DNA from: Deinococcus sonorensis KR-87
GTDB lineage: Bacteria > Deinococcota > Deinococci > Deinococcales > Deinococcaceae
Length of the DNA stretch: 64,000 bases
NCBI RefSeq assembly: GCF_040256395.1
Contig: NZ_CP158296.1
Location: forward strand, 62,001-126,000
Direction: 5' to 3'
The notes below the pieces were generated by a model. That model was not told the DNA's origin. It ran no database searches and worked only from the letters and a program-made list of their open reading frames with translations. Position numbers and translations under genes: made by a program. This document shows positions 55,355-64,000 of this stretch, one piece after another; positions within the stretch are counted from its first letter, which is position 1, and every line of letters starts with the position of its first letter.

Positions 55355-55777
55355 ATGCTTGTCCTGGTCATCATCGCGGCCCTGGTGGGCCTCTTCCTGC
55401 TCGGCGGCCGTCTGCTCCGCCCCAGTCAGCACCGCCCAGAGGCCCCCAGCGAAGTCATCGTTCCCCCCGGCACCGCCACGCTGGACGATGTGGACGCCGT
55501 GCGTCCCGACATCGCGGCCGGCGCGCTGGAGCAGACGCGCGCCGCCGTCACCTCCGAGGTGCCGGACAGCGTGCTGGCCGACGCCCTGCTGGACGCCAGC
55601 CCGGATCAGCTGCGGCAGCTGTTCGCGGCGGTGCCGGCCGACGTGATGGCCGCTGCCGTCGGCGCGGAGGGCACGTCCGGCACCGTGGGGACCGGCGACC
55701 GCACCCAGCTGAGCGGCCTGAGCGCCGCCGTGGACGACCTGGACATCTGGTCGTTCGGGGAGACCGAAGCGCGCTGA
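55355..55777 (+). CDS. Hypothetical protein with one N-terminal TM helix
   Basis: 140 residues from the ATG at 55355; TAAGCT (55344-55349) five bases upstream indicates a leaderless start. One TM helix at residues 1-18 (MLVLVIIAALVGLFLLGG) anchors an acidic, Ala/Asp-rich helical domain (DDVDAVRPDIAAGALEQT .. LLDASPDQLRQLFAAVP). No family recognised. Convergent with the lipase-like gene. Confidence 0.6.
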   Translation: MLVLVIIAALVGLFLLGGRLLRPSQHRPEAPSEVIVPPGTATLDDVDAVRPDIAAGALEQTRAAVTSEVPDSVLADALLDASPDQLRQLFAAVPADVMAAAVGAEGTSGTVGTGDRTQLSGLSAAVDDLDIWSFGETEAR

Positions 55778-55784
55778 AGGCGGA

Positions 55785-56888
55785 CTACACGTCCGGCTCC
55801 AGCGCGCGAATTTTTGCGGCCAGGCTGCGGTAAAAGTCCGGGTGGTGCAGGTAGGCCAGATGGTCGCCCTGCACATTGCCGCTCAGCGGAAACAGTGTGT
55901 CGTGGGCGCCGGGAATCACGCCCTCGGCCCGGAAGCTGAACAGGTCGCTGTAGCTCCAGACATTCCACAGGTAGCCGAGGTGCGGCAGCGCGGACGGGGT
56001 GGACGGCGCTGCCGCGCCCATCTGATCTTCCAGCGTCAGGCTCAGTTCCTTGAACAGGCCCAGCTGGCTGCCGACCGCGCACCAGAAGTCGACCCGCACG
56101 TCACGGAAGGCCGGGTTGGACGGCAGGAACACGCTCAGGGCGTCGTAGAGCAGCTGGCCGCCCATGCTGTGGGTCAGCACCACCAGCGGTTCGTTCCGGG
56201 CGCGTCCAGCGTGGGCGGCGGCCTGCAACTCGGCCAGCACCCGCCGCGGGATCGGGCCGGGGCTGGCCGCCGTGCCCCGGGTGTTCAGGTAGGCCATCGC
56301 GTCGCCCAGGAAGATCGGCACGAAGCCCTCCAGTGGGCGCCGGACGTAGCTCAGGGCGCGGCTCAGGCCGCGCCGCCGCTGGCGCTGGAACGGCACCGGG
56401 GGCAGGCGCCGTCCGGTCGGGCGCTGCGGGTGCAGCCGGGTCTGCACCACCGCTTCCAGCAGCGGCCACTGCTCGGCGACCGGCACCTCCAGCAGCATCT
56501 GCCGCAGGTGCTGGTCGCGGGCTGTGCGCCAGATGGTGGCGATGGTCTCGGGCCAGCGGTGGACCGGGGTGTCCGGCAGCAGGCGCTGCTCCAGCGCCTC
56601 GGCCAGCGCCTGATCGTCTAGGTCCAGCGCCGTGCCGCTGCGGGGCGCCGGCAGGTGGGAGCCCTGAAACAGGCCGCCGTGCGTGTAGTGCGCGCCCAGG
56701 TCCCCCCAGTACACCCGGCTGACGCGCACCGACTCCGGCGCGTCCGGTCGCAGGGCGGGGGCCACCAGGGTCCGCAGCGCCGCCTCGATGTCGGGCCAGT
56801 GAACCCCGCGTGTCAGGTGATGCAGCGTGTCCCACTCGGGCGCCTGACTTTCCCGGATGGCCACCCCATGAATAAACACGATCGGCAT
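55785..56888 (-). CDS. Alpha/beta hydrolase, lipase-like
   Basis: 367 residues from the ATG at 56888: TAAGCT (56899-56894) lies five bases upstream and the sequence begins directly with the first strand PIVFIHGVAIRE. The open frame further upstream has no support. Nucleophile Ser in VLTHSMGGQLLYDAL (GxSxG), late His candidates in DHLAYLHHPDFY. The large ~130-residue insert before the nucleophile is Arg-rich. Probably acts as a cytoplasmic esterase or lipase; substrate unknown. Confidence 0.8.
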   Translation of the reverse strand: MPIVFIHGVAIRESQAPEWDTLHHLTRGVHWPDIEAALRTLVAPALRPDAPESVRVSRVYWGDLGAHYTHGGLFQGSHLPAPRSGTALDLDDQALAEALEQRLLPDTPVHRWPETIATIWRTARDQHLRQMLLEVPVAEQWPLLEAVVQTRLHPQRPTGRRLPPVPFQRQRRRGLSRALSYVRRPLEGFVPIFLGDAMAYLNTRGTAASPGPIPRRVLAELQAAAHAGRARNEPLVVLTHSMGGQLLYDALSVFLPSNPAFRDVRVDFWCAVGSQLGLFKELSLTLEDQMGAAAPSTPSALPHLGYLWNVWSYSDLFSFRAEGVIPGAHDTLFPLSGNVQGDHLAYLHHPDFYRSLAAKIRALEPDV

Positions 56889-57022
56889 GCCGGAGCTTAG
56901 CGGTTGGCCGCGCCGCCACGATACAGGCGGCCCCGGCTCAGCTGTACTGGCCTCACAGTACGCTGAACCGGCGGCTGTCTCCCGGACCAAGCTGAGAAGG
57001 ATGGGGAACGGCTGATGGTCGG

Positions 57023-57051
57023 TTGACCGATCGTGCATCAGGTGTTACAGT
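57023..57051 (+). promoter_or_regulatory. Promoter of the peptide ABC operon
   Basis: TTGACC (57023-57028), 17-nt spacer, TACAGT (57046-57051). Leader of about 37 nt to the binding-protein ATG. Confidence 0.65.
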
Positions 57052-57094
57052 TCACCACAACAATCCCGGTCCAACTGCGCAGGAGGAAGTGCTT

Positions 57095-58669
57095 ATGAAG
57101 CGACTGACCCGTGTGACCCTTGCCCTCGCCACCGCCCTGACCCTTGGACAGACCCTGGCCGTGACCCGTGGTGGCCAACTCGTCTATGGCCGGTATGCGG
57201 ACTCGCTGTTTCTGGACCCGGTGTTGAACGACGCCAACCTGGACATCTGGATCCTGACCAACCTGTACGACACGCTGCTGCAGCCGACCAACGACGGCAA
57301 GAGCGTGCAGCCGGGCCTGGCCAGCGCCTACACCGTCTCCGCCGACAAGAAGAGCATGGTGCTGACGCTGCGCCCCGGCATCAAGTTCGCCGACGGCAGC
57401 GCCATCACCGCCGCCGACGTGAAGTGGAGCCTGGACCGCGCCCGCAACCCCGACAACGGCGCCTGGAACGGCCTGCTCGAGAGCATCGCCAGCATCAGCA
57501 CCCAGGGCAACACCGTCACCCTGGCCCTCAAGCACCCGGACCCGACCCTGCCGTCCGCGCTGGCGACCTTCAACGCCGCCATCATGCCGCAGAAGCTGTT
57601 CAACGCCGCCCCCGGTGCCAACGACGCGGCCAAGGCCAAAGCGTTCGCCGAGAAGCCGGTCGGCAGTGGCCCCTTCGTGCTGAGCGAGTGGAAGCGCGGC
57701 AGCTACATGGTCATGAAGCGCAACCCCTACTACTGGAAGAAGGGCTCGGACGGCAAGGCGCTGCCGTACCTGGACAGCGTGCGCTTCGAGATCATCCCGG
57801 ACGACAACACCCGCATCCTGAAGCTGCAGGCGGGCGAGTTGCAGGGCGCGGAGTTCATTCCGCTCAGCCGGGTGGCCGAGCTGAAGTCCAACCCGAAGCT
57901 GAATATGGTGCTGTTCCCCTCCACCAAGGTGAACGACATCATCATGAACAACCGCCCCAAGCTCAACAACGGCGCACCCAACCCGCTGGGCGACGTGCGG
58001 GTGCGTCAGGCGCTGAACTACGCCGTGAACCGCGACGCCCTGATCCAGCTGGTGACCTTCGGCACCGGCAAGGTGATGAAGAGCTTCATGTCCAGCGCCA
58101 CACCGCTCTTCGACGCCACCCAGAAGGGCTTTCCCTATGACCCGGCCAAGGCCAAGGCGCTGCTTGCGGCGGCCGGCTACAAGAACGGCGTGGACGTCAC
58201 GGCCCTCGCGACCAGCGGCAGCGCGGACGATCAGGCGCTGCTGACGGCGTTGCAGCAGATGTGGGGCGCGGTGGGCGTGCGCCTCAAGATCGAGCAGGTG
58301 GACGCCGCCACCAAGACGGCCCGTTACCGTGCCGCCGACTTCCAGATGCGCACCGGCGCCTGGACCGACGACATCGCCGACCCCAGCGAGATCACCGGGT
58401 ACTACGCGGTGTCGGGCGCCACCGACGCGGCGCACACCGGCTTCAAGGACGACACCATCGAGAAGCTCTTCGCGCAGAGCCAGCAGGAAACCAGCCGCGT
58501 GAAGCGCGCCAGCCTGTACCGCCAGATCCAGACGCGCTACGCCAACGCCTCGCCCACCATCTACCTGTTCGAGACGCCCTACCCGGTGGCGCTCGCCAAG
58601 AACGTGCAGGGCTTCGTGCAGATTCCGCTGGGCTACAACCTGTTCGTCGGCGCCTCCCTCGAGAAGTAA
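57095..58669 (+). CDS. Peptide/nickel-type ABC substrate-binding protein (SBP family 5)
   Basis: 524 residues from the ATG at 57095, with AGGAGG ten bases upstream and a signal peptide MKRLTRVTLALATALTLGQTLA. SBP_bac_5 features: GGQLVYGRYADSLFLDPV, VLTLRPGIKFADGSAITAADVKWSLDRA, KPVGSGPFVLSEW, and RVRQALNYAVNRDALIQ. It binds peptides or other amide compounds outside the membrane. First gene of the operon, separated from the first permease by a hairpin. Confidence 0.93.
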   Translation: MKRLTRVTLALATALTLGQTLAVTRGGQLVYGRYADSLFLDPVLNDANLDIWILTNLYDTLLQPTNDGKSVQPGLASAYTVSADKKSMVLTLRPGIKFADGSAITAADVKWSLDRARNPDNGAWNGLLESIASISTQGNTVTLALKHPDPTLPSALATFNAAIMPQKLFNAAPGANDAAKAKAFAEKPVGSGPFVLSEWKRGSYMVMKRNPYYWKKGSDGKALPYLDSVRFEIIPDDNTRILKLQAGELQGAEFIPLSRVAELKSNPKLNMVLFPSTKVNDIIMNNRPKLNNGAPNPLGDVRVRQALNYAVNRDALIQLVTFGTGKVMKSFMSSATPLFDATQKGFPYDPAKAKALLAAAGYKNGVDVTALATSGSADDQALLTALQQMWGAVGVRLKIEQVDAATKTARYRAADFQMRTGAWTDDIADPSEITGYYAVSGATDAAHTGFKDDTIEKLFAQSQQETSRVKRASLYRQIQTRYANASPTIYLFETPYPVALAKNVQGFVQIPLGYNLFVGASLEK

Positions 58670-58699
58670 GCGCCCCACCACACGCCGGACCCGAAACCA

Positions 58700-58728
58700 G
58701 GCGGCCCGCTCCCACAGGGCGGGCCGCC
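58700..58728 (+). promoter_or_regulatory. Intercistronic hairpin before the first Dpp-type permease
   Basis: Perfect 10-bp stem GGCGGCCCGC / GCGGGCCGCC with a 9-nt loop, ending directly before the GGAGGTGAT ribosome site of the permease gene. Likely lowers permease relative to binding-protein synthesis. Confidence 0.6.
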
Positions 58729-58738
58729 CGGAGGTGAT

Positions 58739-59677
58739 ATGCACGCCAGTTATGTGCTCAAGAGGTTGCTCCAGATCATTCCGCTCTTCCTGGCCGTGAT
58801 GGTGCTGGTGTTCGTGCTGGTCCGGCTGATCCCCGGCGACCCGGTCAGCACGCTGCTGGGCGACCGCGCCACCGACGACATCGTGGCGCGCGCCAACAAG
58901 GAGCTGGGCCTGGACCGCCCGGTCATCGTGCAGTTCGGGCTGTTCGTGCTGCGGATGCTGCACGGCGACATGGGCGACAGCATCAACCTGAAGGTGCCGG
59001 TGCTGCGGCTGATCGGCGAGCGGCTCCCGGTCACGCTGTTCCTGACGGTATATGCCGCCGTGCTGGGCGTGCTGATGGCGGTCCCGCTGGCGATCCTGGC
59101 GGCCGTGCGCCGCAACACCTGGATTGACGGGCTGATCCGGGGCGTGTTCCAGCTGGGCCTCTCGCTGCCGGTGTTCTACGTGGCGCTGCAGCTGCTCACG
59201 CTGCTGGGCGCGCGGCTCGGCTGGTTTCCCATCGGCGGGTACGGCGACACGTTCGGCGAGCATCTGTACCACCTGTTCCTGCCGGCCCTCACGCTGGGCC
59301 TGAACCTCGCGGCGGTGCTGGTCCGGACGCTCCGCAGCAGCGTCATCGAGGTGCTGACCGCCGAGTACGTGGACTTCGCACGCGCCAAGGGGCTGCCGGG
59401 CCGGCTGATCCTGAGCCGCCACGTGCTGAGAAACGCCCTGATCGGCACCGTCACCCTGCTGGGCCTGAACATCGGCGCCCTCATCGGCGGCGCCGTCATC
59501 ACCGAGACGGTCTTCGCGATTCCCGGCGTGGGCCGGCTGCTGGTGGACGCCATCTTCGGCCGCGACTACCCGGTGATTCAGGGCCTGACCCTGACCTTCG
59601 CGGTGATCGTGTCGCTGGTGTTCCTGGCCACCGACCTGATTCACGCCCGGCTGGATCCGAGAATCGAGCACGCATGA
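58739..59677 (+). CDS. Peptide-type ABC permease, DppB/OppB family
   Basis: 312 residues. Typical start SYVLKRLLQIIPLFLAVMVLVF, then RLIPGDPV, six TM helices, and the EAA loop EYVDFARAKGLPGRLILSRHVLRNALI. GGAGGTGAT precedes the ATG. Forms the channel with the DppC-type partner, whose start overlaps by 4 nt. Confidence 0.93.
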   Translation: MHASYVLKRLLQIIPLFLAVMVLVFVLVRLIPGDPVSTLLGDRATDDIVARANKELGLDRPVIVQFGLFVLRMLHGDMGDSINLKVPVLRLIGERLPVTLFLTVYAAVLGVLMAVPLAILAAVRRNTWIDGLIRGVFQLGLSLPVFYVALQLLTLLGARLGWFPIGGYGDTFGEHLYHLFLPALTLGLNLAAVLVRTLRSSVIEVLTAEYVDFARAKGLPGRLILSRHVLRNALIGTVTLLGLNIGALIGGAVITETVFAIPGVGRLLVDAIFGRDYPVIQGLTLTFAVIVSLVFLATDLIHARLDPRIEHA

Positions 59678-60528
59678 CCACCACTCTTCCTGCCCCCGCG
59701 GTGCCGGCCGCCGCTCCGAAGCGGCGCTGGCCCAAACCCACCCTGCTCATCGGGTTGCTGCTGCTGCTGCTGCTCGTCACGGCGGCGCTGTTCCCCGGCC
59801 TCTACACCCGCATCAGCCCCACCGACTTCGACTACCAGGCGATTCTGCGCCCCCCCCACGCCGCCCACCCGTTCGGCACCGACAACTTCGGGCGCGACGT
59901 GCTGAGCCGGGTGATCTACGGCACGCGCATCGACCTGCAGATCGCCCTCTTCACCACCCTGTTTCCGTTCATCTTCGGCACGCTGCTCGGCTCGCTCACC
60001 GGGTTCCTGGGCCGCTGGTCCGACGCGCTGGTGGGCCGCATCGCTGACCTGGTGGTGGTGTTTCCGTTCCTGGTGCTGGTGATCGCCATCGTGGCGGTGC
60101 TGGGGCCGGGCCTCACCAACATGTACATCGCGGTCAGCGCGGTGGGCTGGGTCAGCTACTGGCGCCTCACCCGCGGCGAGGTGATGGCCCAGAAGCGCGC
60201 CGAGTACGCGCAGGCCGCCCGGGTGCTCGGGTACAGCCCGGCGCGGGTGCTGCTGCGCCACCTGCTGCCGAACGCGGTCACGCCGGCCATCGTGTACCTG
60301 ATGACCGACATGAGCCTGGGCATCCTGCTGGGCGCGTCGCTCGGCTACCTGGGCCTGGGCGCCCAGCCGCCCACCCCGGAGTGGGGTGTGATGGTCTCGG
60401 ACGGCAAGAACTTCATGGCCACCGCATGGTGGATCAGCACCTTCCCCGGGCTGGCGCTGACGGTGGCGGGCGTGTCGTTCAGCCTGATCGGTGACGGGCT
60501 AGCCGACCTGCTGAGGCCCCGCCAGTGA
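59674..60528 (+). CDS. Peptide-type ABC permease, DppC/OppC family
   Basis: 284 residues. OppC-like features: short N-terminal tail, TM1 PTLLIGLLLLLLLVTAALFPG, the periplasmic HPFGTDNFGRDVLSRVIYGTRI, and the EAA loop EYAQAARVLGYSPARVLLRHLLPNAV. Overlaps the previous stop (ATGA) and the next start (GTGA). Confidence 0.93.
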   Translation: MTTTLPAPAVPAAAPKRRWPKPTLLIGLLLLLLLVTAALFPGLYTRISPTDFDYQAILRPPHAAHPFGTDNFGRDVLSRVIYGTRIDLQIALFTTLFPFIFGTLLGSLTGFLGRWSDALVGRIADLVVVFPFLVLVIAIVAVLGPGLTNMYIAVSAVGWVSYWRLTRGEVMAQKRAEYAQAARVLGYSPARVLLRHLLPNAVTPAIVYLMTDMSLGILLGASLGYLGLGAQPPTPEWGVMVSDGKNFMATAWWISTFPGLALTVAGVSFSLIGDGLADLLRPRQ

Positions 60529-61535
60529 GCGCCCCGGTGACCGGCGCGGCGCCGCTGCTGACCGTCCGCGACCTGGACGTGCGCATTCCCACGCCCGGCG
60601 GAGAACTGCACGCGGTGCGCGGCGTGAACTTCGAGCTGGCCCAGGGCGAGGTGCTGGGGCTGGTGGGCGAGTCCGGCAGCGGCAAGAGCGTCACGCTGCG
60701 CTCGCTGCTGCGGCTGCATCCGGCCCCGATCCGGGTGGCGGGCGAGGTGCTGTACCAGGGCGAGAACCTGCTGACCCTGCCGGAAGCGCGGCTGAGGGCC
60801 GTGCGCGGCGCCCAGATCGGCATGATCTTTCAGGAGCCGATGACGGCGCTGAACCCGGTGCTGACGGTGGGCCAGCAGATCATGGAGAACCTGCTGGAGC
60901 ACAAGGGCCTGCGCGGCCGCGCCGCTCAGGAACGCGCCGCCGAACTGCTGGACCTGACCGGCATTCCCAGCCCACGCACCCGGCTCGCGGACTACCCGCA
61001 CCAGTTCTCCGGCGGGATGCGGCAGCGCGCCATGATCGCCATCGCGCTGGCCAGCGAGCCGAAGCTGCTGCTCGCCGACGAGCCGACCACCGCGCTGGAC
61101 GTGACCATTCAGGACCAGATCCTGCGGCTGCTGCTGCGGCTGCGCGACGAGATGAACATGGGCCTGATCCTGGTGACCCACGATCTCGGGGTGGTGGCCC
61201 AGACCTGTGACCGGGTCGCCGTGATGTACGGTGGCCGGCTGATGGAAACGGCCGGCGTGCGTGAGCTGTTCGAGCATCCGCGCCACGCGTACTCGCTGGG
61301 CCTGATCCGCAGCCTGCCGGGGGTGGGCGCGCACCGTCAGCCGCTCCGCCCGATTCCAGGCGGACCGCCGGACCTGCGCCGCCTGCCGGACGGCTGCACC
61401 TTCGCGCCGCGCTGCAGCTACTCGACCGCCGCCTGCCTGGGCGCGGAGCCGCCGCTGCTGCGGGTGGCCCCGCAGCACGACAGCGCCTGCGTCCATTACG
61501 ACCGCCTGCCCGCCACCCTGGAGGTGAGCCTGTGA
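60525..61535 (+). CDS. Peptide-type ABC ATPase, DppD/OppD family
   Basis: 336 residues from a GTG overlapping the previous stop. Walker [11 protein letters not shown]-loop [13 protein letters not shown], signature [15 protein letters not shown], Walker [15 protein letters not shown]-loop [10 protein letters not shown], and the C-terminal Cys-rich oligopeptide domain ([16 protein letters not shown]), which may hold an iron-sulfur site as in DppD. Powers import together with the DppF-type ATPase. Confidence 0.94.
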   Translation: MSAPVTGAAPLLTVRDLDVRIPTPGGELHAVRGVNFELAQGEVLGLVGESGSGKSVTLRSLLRLHPAPIRVAGEVLYQGENLLTLPEARLRAVRGAQIGMIFQEPMTALNPVLTVGQQIMENLLEHKGLRGRAAQERAAELLDLTGIPSPRTRLADYPHQFSGGMRQRAMIAIALASEPKLLLADEPTTALDVTIQDQILRLLLRLRDEMNMGLILVTHDLGVVAQTCDRVAVMYGGRLMETAGVRELFEHPRHAYSLGLIRSLPGVGAHRQPLRPIPGGPPDLRRLPDGCTFAPRCSYSTAACLGAEPPLLRVAPQHDSACVHYDRLPATLEVSL

Positions 61536-62560
61536 GTGCCCCCGAAGCTCCCGCCCTGCTCAACGTGCAGGGCCTCACCAAGACCTTTGCGGCGCGCCAG
61601 GGTCTGCTGTCGCGCTGGCGTGGCCAGCCGGGCAAGGTGGTGCAGGCCCTCTCGGACGTGCACCTGCAGGTGCGGCGCGGCGAGACGCTCGGCATCGTGG
61701 GCGAGAGCGGCTGCGGCAAGAGCACGCTGGCCCGCTGCCTGGTGCGCCTCTACGACGCCGACCACGGCACGGTGCGCTACGGCGATCAGGACGTGCTGGC
61801 GCTCAAGGGGGCCGCCCTGCGCGGCTACAACCGCCGCGTCCAGATGATCTTCCAGGACCCCTACTCCAGCCTCAACCCGCGCATGACCGTGGGACAGGTG
61901 CTGAAAGAGGCGCTGAGCGTGCACCGCATGCGCCCGCCCGCCGAGCAGGACGCGCGCGTCAGCGAACTGCTGTCGCTGGTGGGCCTGCCGCCGGAAGCGG
62001 CCCGGCGGCTGCCGCACGAGTTCTCGGGAGGCCAGCGCCAGCGCATCGGGATTGCGCGCGCCCTGGCGCTGGAGCCGGAGGTGCTGATCGCCGACGAGCT
62101 GGTCTCGGCGCTAGACGTCTCGGTGCAGGCGCAGGTGGTGAACCTGCTGCTGGAACTGCAGGAGCGCCTGGACCTGACGGTGCTGTTCGTGGCGCACGAC
62201 CTGCGGCTGGTGCGGCACCTATCGCACCGGGTGGCGGTGATGTACCTGGGCCGGGTGGTGGAGGTGGCGCCCACCGGCGCGGTGTTCGAAGCGCCGCTGC
62301 ACCCCTACACCCAGGCGCTGCTGGCCGCCGCGCCATCGCTGGACCCCTCGCAGCGCCGGGCCGCGCCCGCCATCACCGGCGAGCTGCCCAGCCCGCTGAA
62401 CGTGCCGAGCGGCTGCGCCTTCCGCACGCGTTGCCCCCACGCCTTTGACCGCTGCGCCACCGAACGGCCGCTGCTGCAGGACGTGGGTGGGGGTCAGGAG
62501 GTCGCCTGTCACCTGTACACCGCCCCTTCACCGGTGGGTGCCGGACCCCAGCACCCATGA
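61532..62560 (+). CDS. Peptide-type ABC ATPase, DppF/OppF family
   Basis: 342 residues from a GTG overlapping the previous stop. Walker A GESGCGKST, Q-loop IFQDPYSSLNPRM, signature FSGGQRQRIGIARAL, Walker B VLIADELVSALDV (Glu-Leu in place of the more usual Glu-Pro), H-loop VAHDLRLVRHL, and the C-terminal CAFRTRCPHAFDRC. Second ATPase of the importer. Confidence 0.94.
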   Translation: MSAPEAPALLNVQGLTKTFAARQGLLSRWRGQPGKVVQALSDVHLQVRRGETLGIVGESGCGKSTLARCLVRLYDADHGTVRYGDQDVLALKGAALRGYNRRVQMIFQDPYSSLNPRMTVGQVLKEALSVHRMRPPAEQDARVSELLSLVGLPPEAARRLPHEFSGGQRQRIGIARALALEPEVLIADELVSALDVSVQAQVVNLLLELQERLDLTVLFVAHDLRLVRHLSHRVAVMYLGRVVEVAPTGAVFEAPLHPYTQALLAAAPSLDPSQRRAAPAITGELPSPLNVPSGCAFRTRCPHAFDRCATERPLLQDVGGGQEVACHLYTAPSPVGAGPQHP

Positions 62561-63570
62561 GAGCATCGGTCGTGCCGTCTCACTCGCCCACCCTGTCCGG
62601 AACTGCCCGGCTCTTCACCATCGACCGCAGCCTGAACGTGCCGCTGGGCGTGCAGCTGCGCGGCCAGATCGAGTACGGCATCGCTGGGGGCGAGCTGGCC
62701 CGGGGCTCCCGGCTGCCCAGCGTGCGCGAGCTGTCTCAGGAGCTGGGGCTGGCGCACGTGACAGTGGCGCAGGTGTACAAGGAGCTGCTGGCGCTGGGCC
62801 TGATCGTGACCCATCCCGGACGCGGCACTTTCGTGGCCGACGCGCCCCGCCTGGCGGACGGTCCGGACCTGGGGGCGCTGCGGCAGATGCTGGCCGACAC
62901 GCTGGTGCGCGCGGAGCAGGGCGGGTACACCCGCGCCCAGATCGGCGACGTGCTGAACGTGCTGCTGGCGCGCGGCTGGAGCGCGCCCGGCGGTGTGGAC
63001 GTGCTGCTGGTGGGCCTGTTCCTGGACGTGACCAGCGCCTACGCCGAGGACCTGCAGGCCGCGCTGCGGCCCGAGGACCGGGTGCGGGCCATCACGCTGG
63101 AGGAGCTGCGCCAGCACCCGGCCCCGCCCGCCGACGTGGTGCTGGCCCTGGCGCACCGGGTGGCCGAGACCCGCGCGCTGCTGCCGGGCATGACCGTGAT
63201 TCCGGTGGGGTTCATTCCGGCGCCCACCACCCGCGCCGCCCTGGCCACCCTCAGCCCGCTGACCCGGCTGGCGGTCGTGGCCACCTTCGAGGAGTTTCTG
63301 CCCACCTTTCTCGCGGGGGTGAAGCGCTACGCCCCGCACGTCACGGAGCTGCACTCCACCCACATCCACGCCCCGGAGCTGTACGACACGCTGGCGCGCT
63401 GCGACGGCGCGGTGTACGCCAGCGGTTCGGCGCTGGTGCCGGAACTGATGGGCGACCGGCCCAGCTTCGAGTACCGGCACACCATCGACCCCCGTGACGT
63501 GGAGCGGCTGGTGCTGCCCGCCGTCGAGCAATGCCGTGCCCGCACGTCCTCTCTCACCGAAAGGCCCTGA
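62557..63570 (+). CDS. GntR-family transcriptional regulator with periplasmic-binding-like effector domain
   Basis: 337 residues. Winged helix at ~25-90: PLGVQLRGQIEYGIAGGELARG, SRLPSVRELSQELGLAHVTVAQVYKEL, HPGRGTFVAD. The larger C-terminal part (~95-335) looks like a ligand-binding domain (VLLVGLFLDVTSAYAEDL, TVIPVGFIPAPTT) rather than the common FCD, UTRA or aminotransferase ones. Its ATG overlaps the DppF stop (ATGA), so it is made with the importer and probably senses the imported compound. Confidence 0.88.
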   Translation: MRASVVPSHSPTLSGTARLFTIDRSLNVPLGVQLRGQIEYGIAGGELARGSRLPSVRELSQELGLAHVTVAQVYKELLALGLIVTHPGRGTFVADAPRLADGPDLGALRQMLADTLVRAEQGGYTRAQIGDVLNVLLARGWSAPGGVDVLLVGLFLDVTSAYAEDLQAALRPEDRVRAITLEELRQHPAPPADVVLALAHRVAETRALLPGMTVIPVGFIPAPTTRAALATLSPLTRLAVVATFEEFLPTFLAGVKRYAPHVTELHSTHIHAPELYDTLARCDGAVYASGSALVPELMGDRPSFEYRHTIDPRDVERLVLPAVEQCRARTSSLTERP

Positions 63571-63571
63571 C

Positions 63572-64000
63572 ATGACCCCGATTGCACAGATGAACTGGAT
63601 GCAGGTTGAAGAGTACCTTCAGCGCGACGACCGGCTGGTGCTGCCGCTGGGCAGCACCGAGCAGCACGGCTACCTGAGTCTCGCGGTCGACAACATCCTG
63701 CCGGAGCGGCTGGCCCACGAGGCCGCCGGGCCGCTGGGCGTGCCGGTGCTGCCGGTGCTGCCCTACGGCATCACGCCGTACTTCCGCGGCTACCCCGGCA
63801 GCGTCACGCTGCGGGTGCAGACCTACCTCAGCGTGGTGCGCGACATTCTGGACGCGGTGTACGAGCAGGGCTTCCGGCGCATCCTGATCGTGAACGGGCA
63901 CGGCGGCAACAGCCCCGCGCTGGGCTTCACCGGCGAGTGGATGGCGGACCACCCCGGCAGCCGGGTCAAGTTCCACAACTGGTGGAACGCTCCGCAGGTC
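63572..64000 (+). CDS. Creatininase-family amidohydrolase (3' end beyond window)
   Basis: 143 residues visible from the ATG at 63572, one base after the GntR stop. Creatininase/creatinine-amidohydrolase motifs: LVLPLGSTEQHGYLSL (metal Glu and His), VDN (metal Asp), and ILIVNGHGGNSPA (metal His and substrate site). The family hydrolyses cyclic or linear amides such as creatinine, formamidopyrimidines or mycofactocin-type peptides. As the last visible gene of the importer operon it probably acts on the imported amide. Confidence 0.88.
   Translation, partial: MTPIAQMNWMQVEEYLQRDDRLVLPLGSTEQHGYLSLAVDNILPERLAHEAAGPLGVPVLPVLPYGITPYFRGYPGSVTLRVQTYLSVVRDILDAVYEQGFRRILIVNGHGGNSPALGFTGEWMADHPGSRVKFHNWWNAPQV

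Noticed and set aside
57038..59671. 877-codon open frame antisense to the peptide importer genes
   Set aside because: Shadow of two well-supported genes; sequence is low-complexity His/Arg/Gly/Val.

Overview
High-GC DNA (roughly two thirds G+C by eye) that looks like a large secondary replicon (megaplasmid or second chromosome) of a Deinococcus-type bacterium. The inference rests on three things: an iteron origin with its own replication initiator (about 23.3-25.2 kb) and a parAB pair (46.9-48.5 kb) in one window; gene families common in that genus; and very many genes whose start codon lies 5-9 nt behind a TANNNT -10 hexamer, the arrangement of leaderless mRNAs described for Deinococcus. I saw no rRNA, tRNA, CRISPR array or insertion sequence.

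1-7 kb: a sugar-use operon on the minus strand (binding protein, two permeases, GH43 glycosidase that runs off the left edge) facing an ArsR-type regulator, then an SDR oxidoreductase and a phytanoyl-CoA-dioxygenase-like enzyme facing an AraC regulator. 8-17 kb: S51 peptidase, lipoprotein, alpha/beta hydrolase, a MarR + DHA2 efflux operon whose pump carries a 200-residue loop, a universal stress protein, a PAS histidine kinase, and an APH-fold kinase preceded by a 46-codon secreted micro-ORF. 17-20 kb: two-subunit CoA-transferase and an AlgX/AlgJ-like SGNH protein.

20-25 kb: an operon of a two-TM protein, a coiled-coil protein, a 20-codon coupling ORF and a TelA-family protein ends 10 bp before 11 direct repeats (iterons), an AT-rich segment and the rep gene. 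25-36 kb: epimerase, orphan amino-acid binding protein, aldo/keto reductase, class-I amidotransferase-like hydrolase, and three second-messenger proteins (GGDEF-EAL, GAF-HD-GYP, GAF-GGDEF). The ~1 kb at 31.0-32.0 kb holds only a 34-residue hydrophobic micro-ORF with a strong leaderless promoter.

36-41.4 kb: a translationally coupled five-gene minus-strand operon (OleD-like reductase, metallo-beta-lactamase-fold hydrolase, F390-synthetase/PaaK-like ligase, KAS-III/OleA-like synthase, GT2 glycosyltransferase), most simply read as a lipid or carotenoid-like biosynthetic pathway of unknown product. 41.5-46.8 kb: a complete RsbR-RsbS-RsbT stressosome module followed by a HATPase-PP2C phosphatase and a histidine-kinase-like protein whose phospho-acceptor His is Gln, with an isoaspartyl peptidase gene at the end. 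46.9-57 kb: parB, parA, a DUF2156 protein, a DesK/DesR-like two-component pair, a secreted phospholipase A2, a SulP transporter, two hypothetical proteins and a lipase-like hydrolase. 57-64 kb: a peptide-type ABC importer operon (A-B-C-D-F) with a GntR regulator and a creatininase-family amidohydrolase cut by the right edge.
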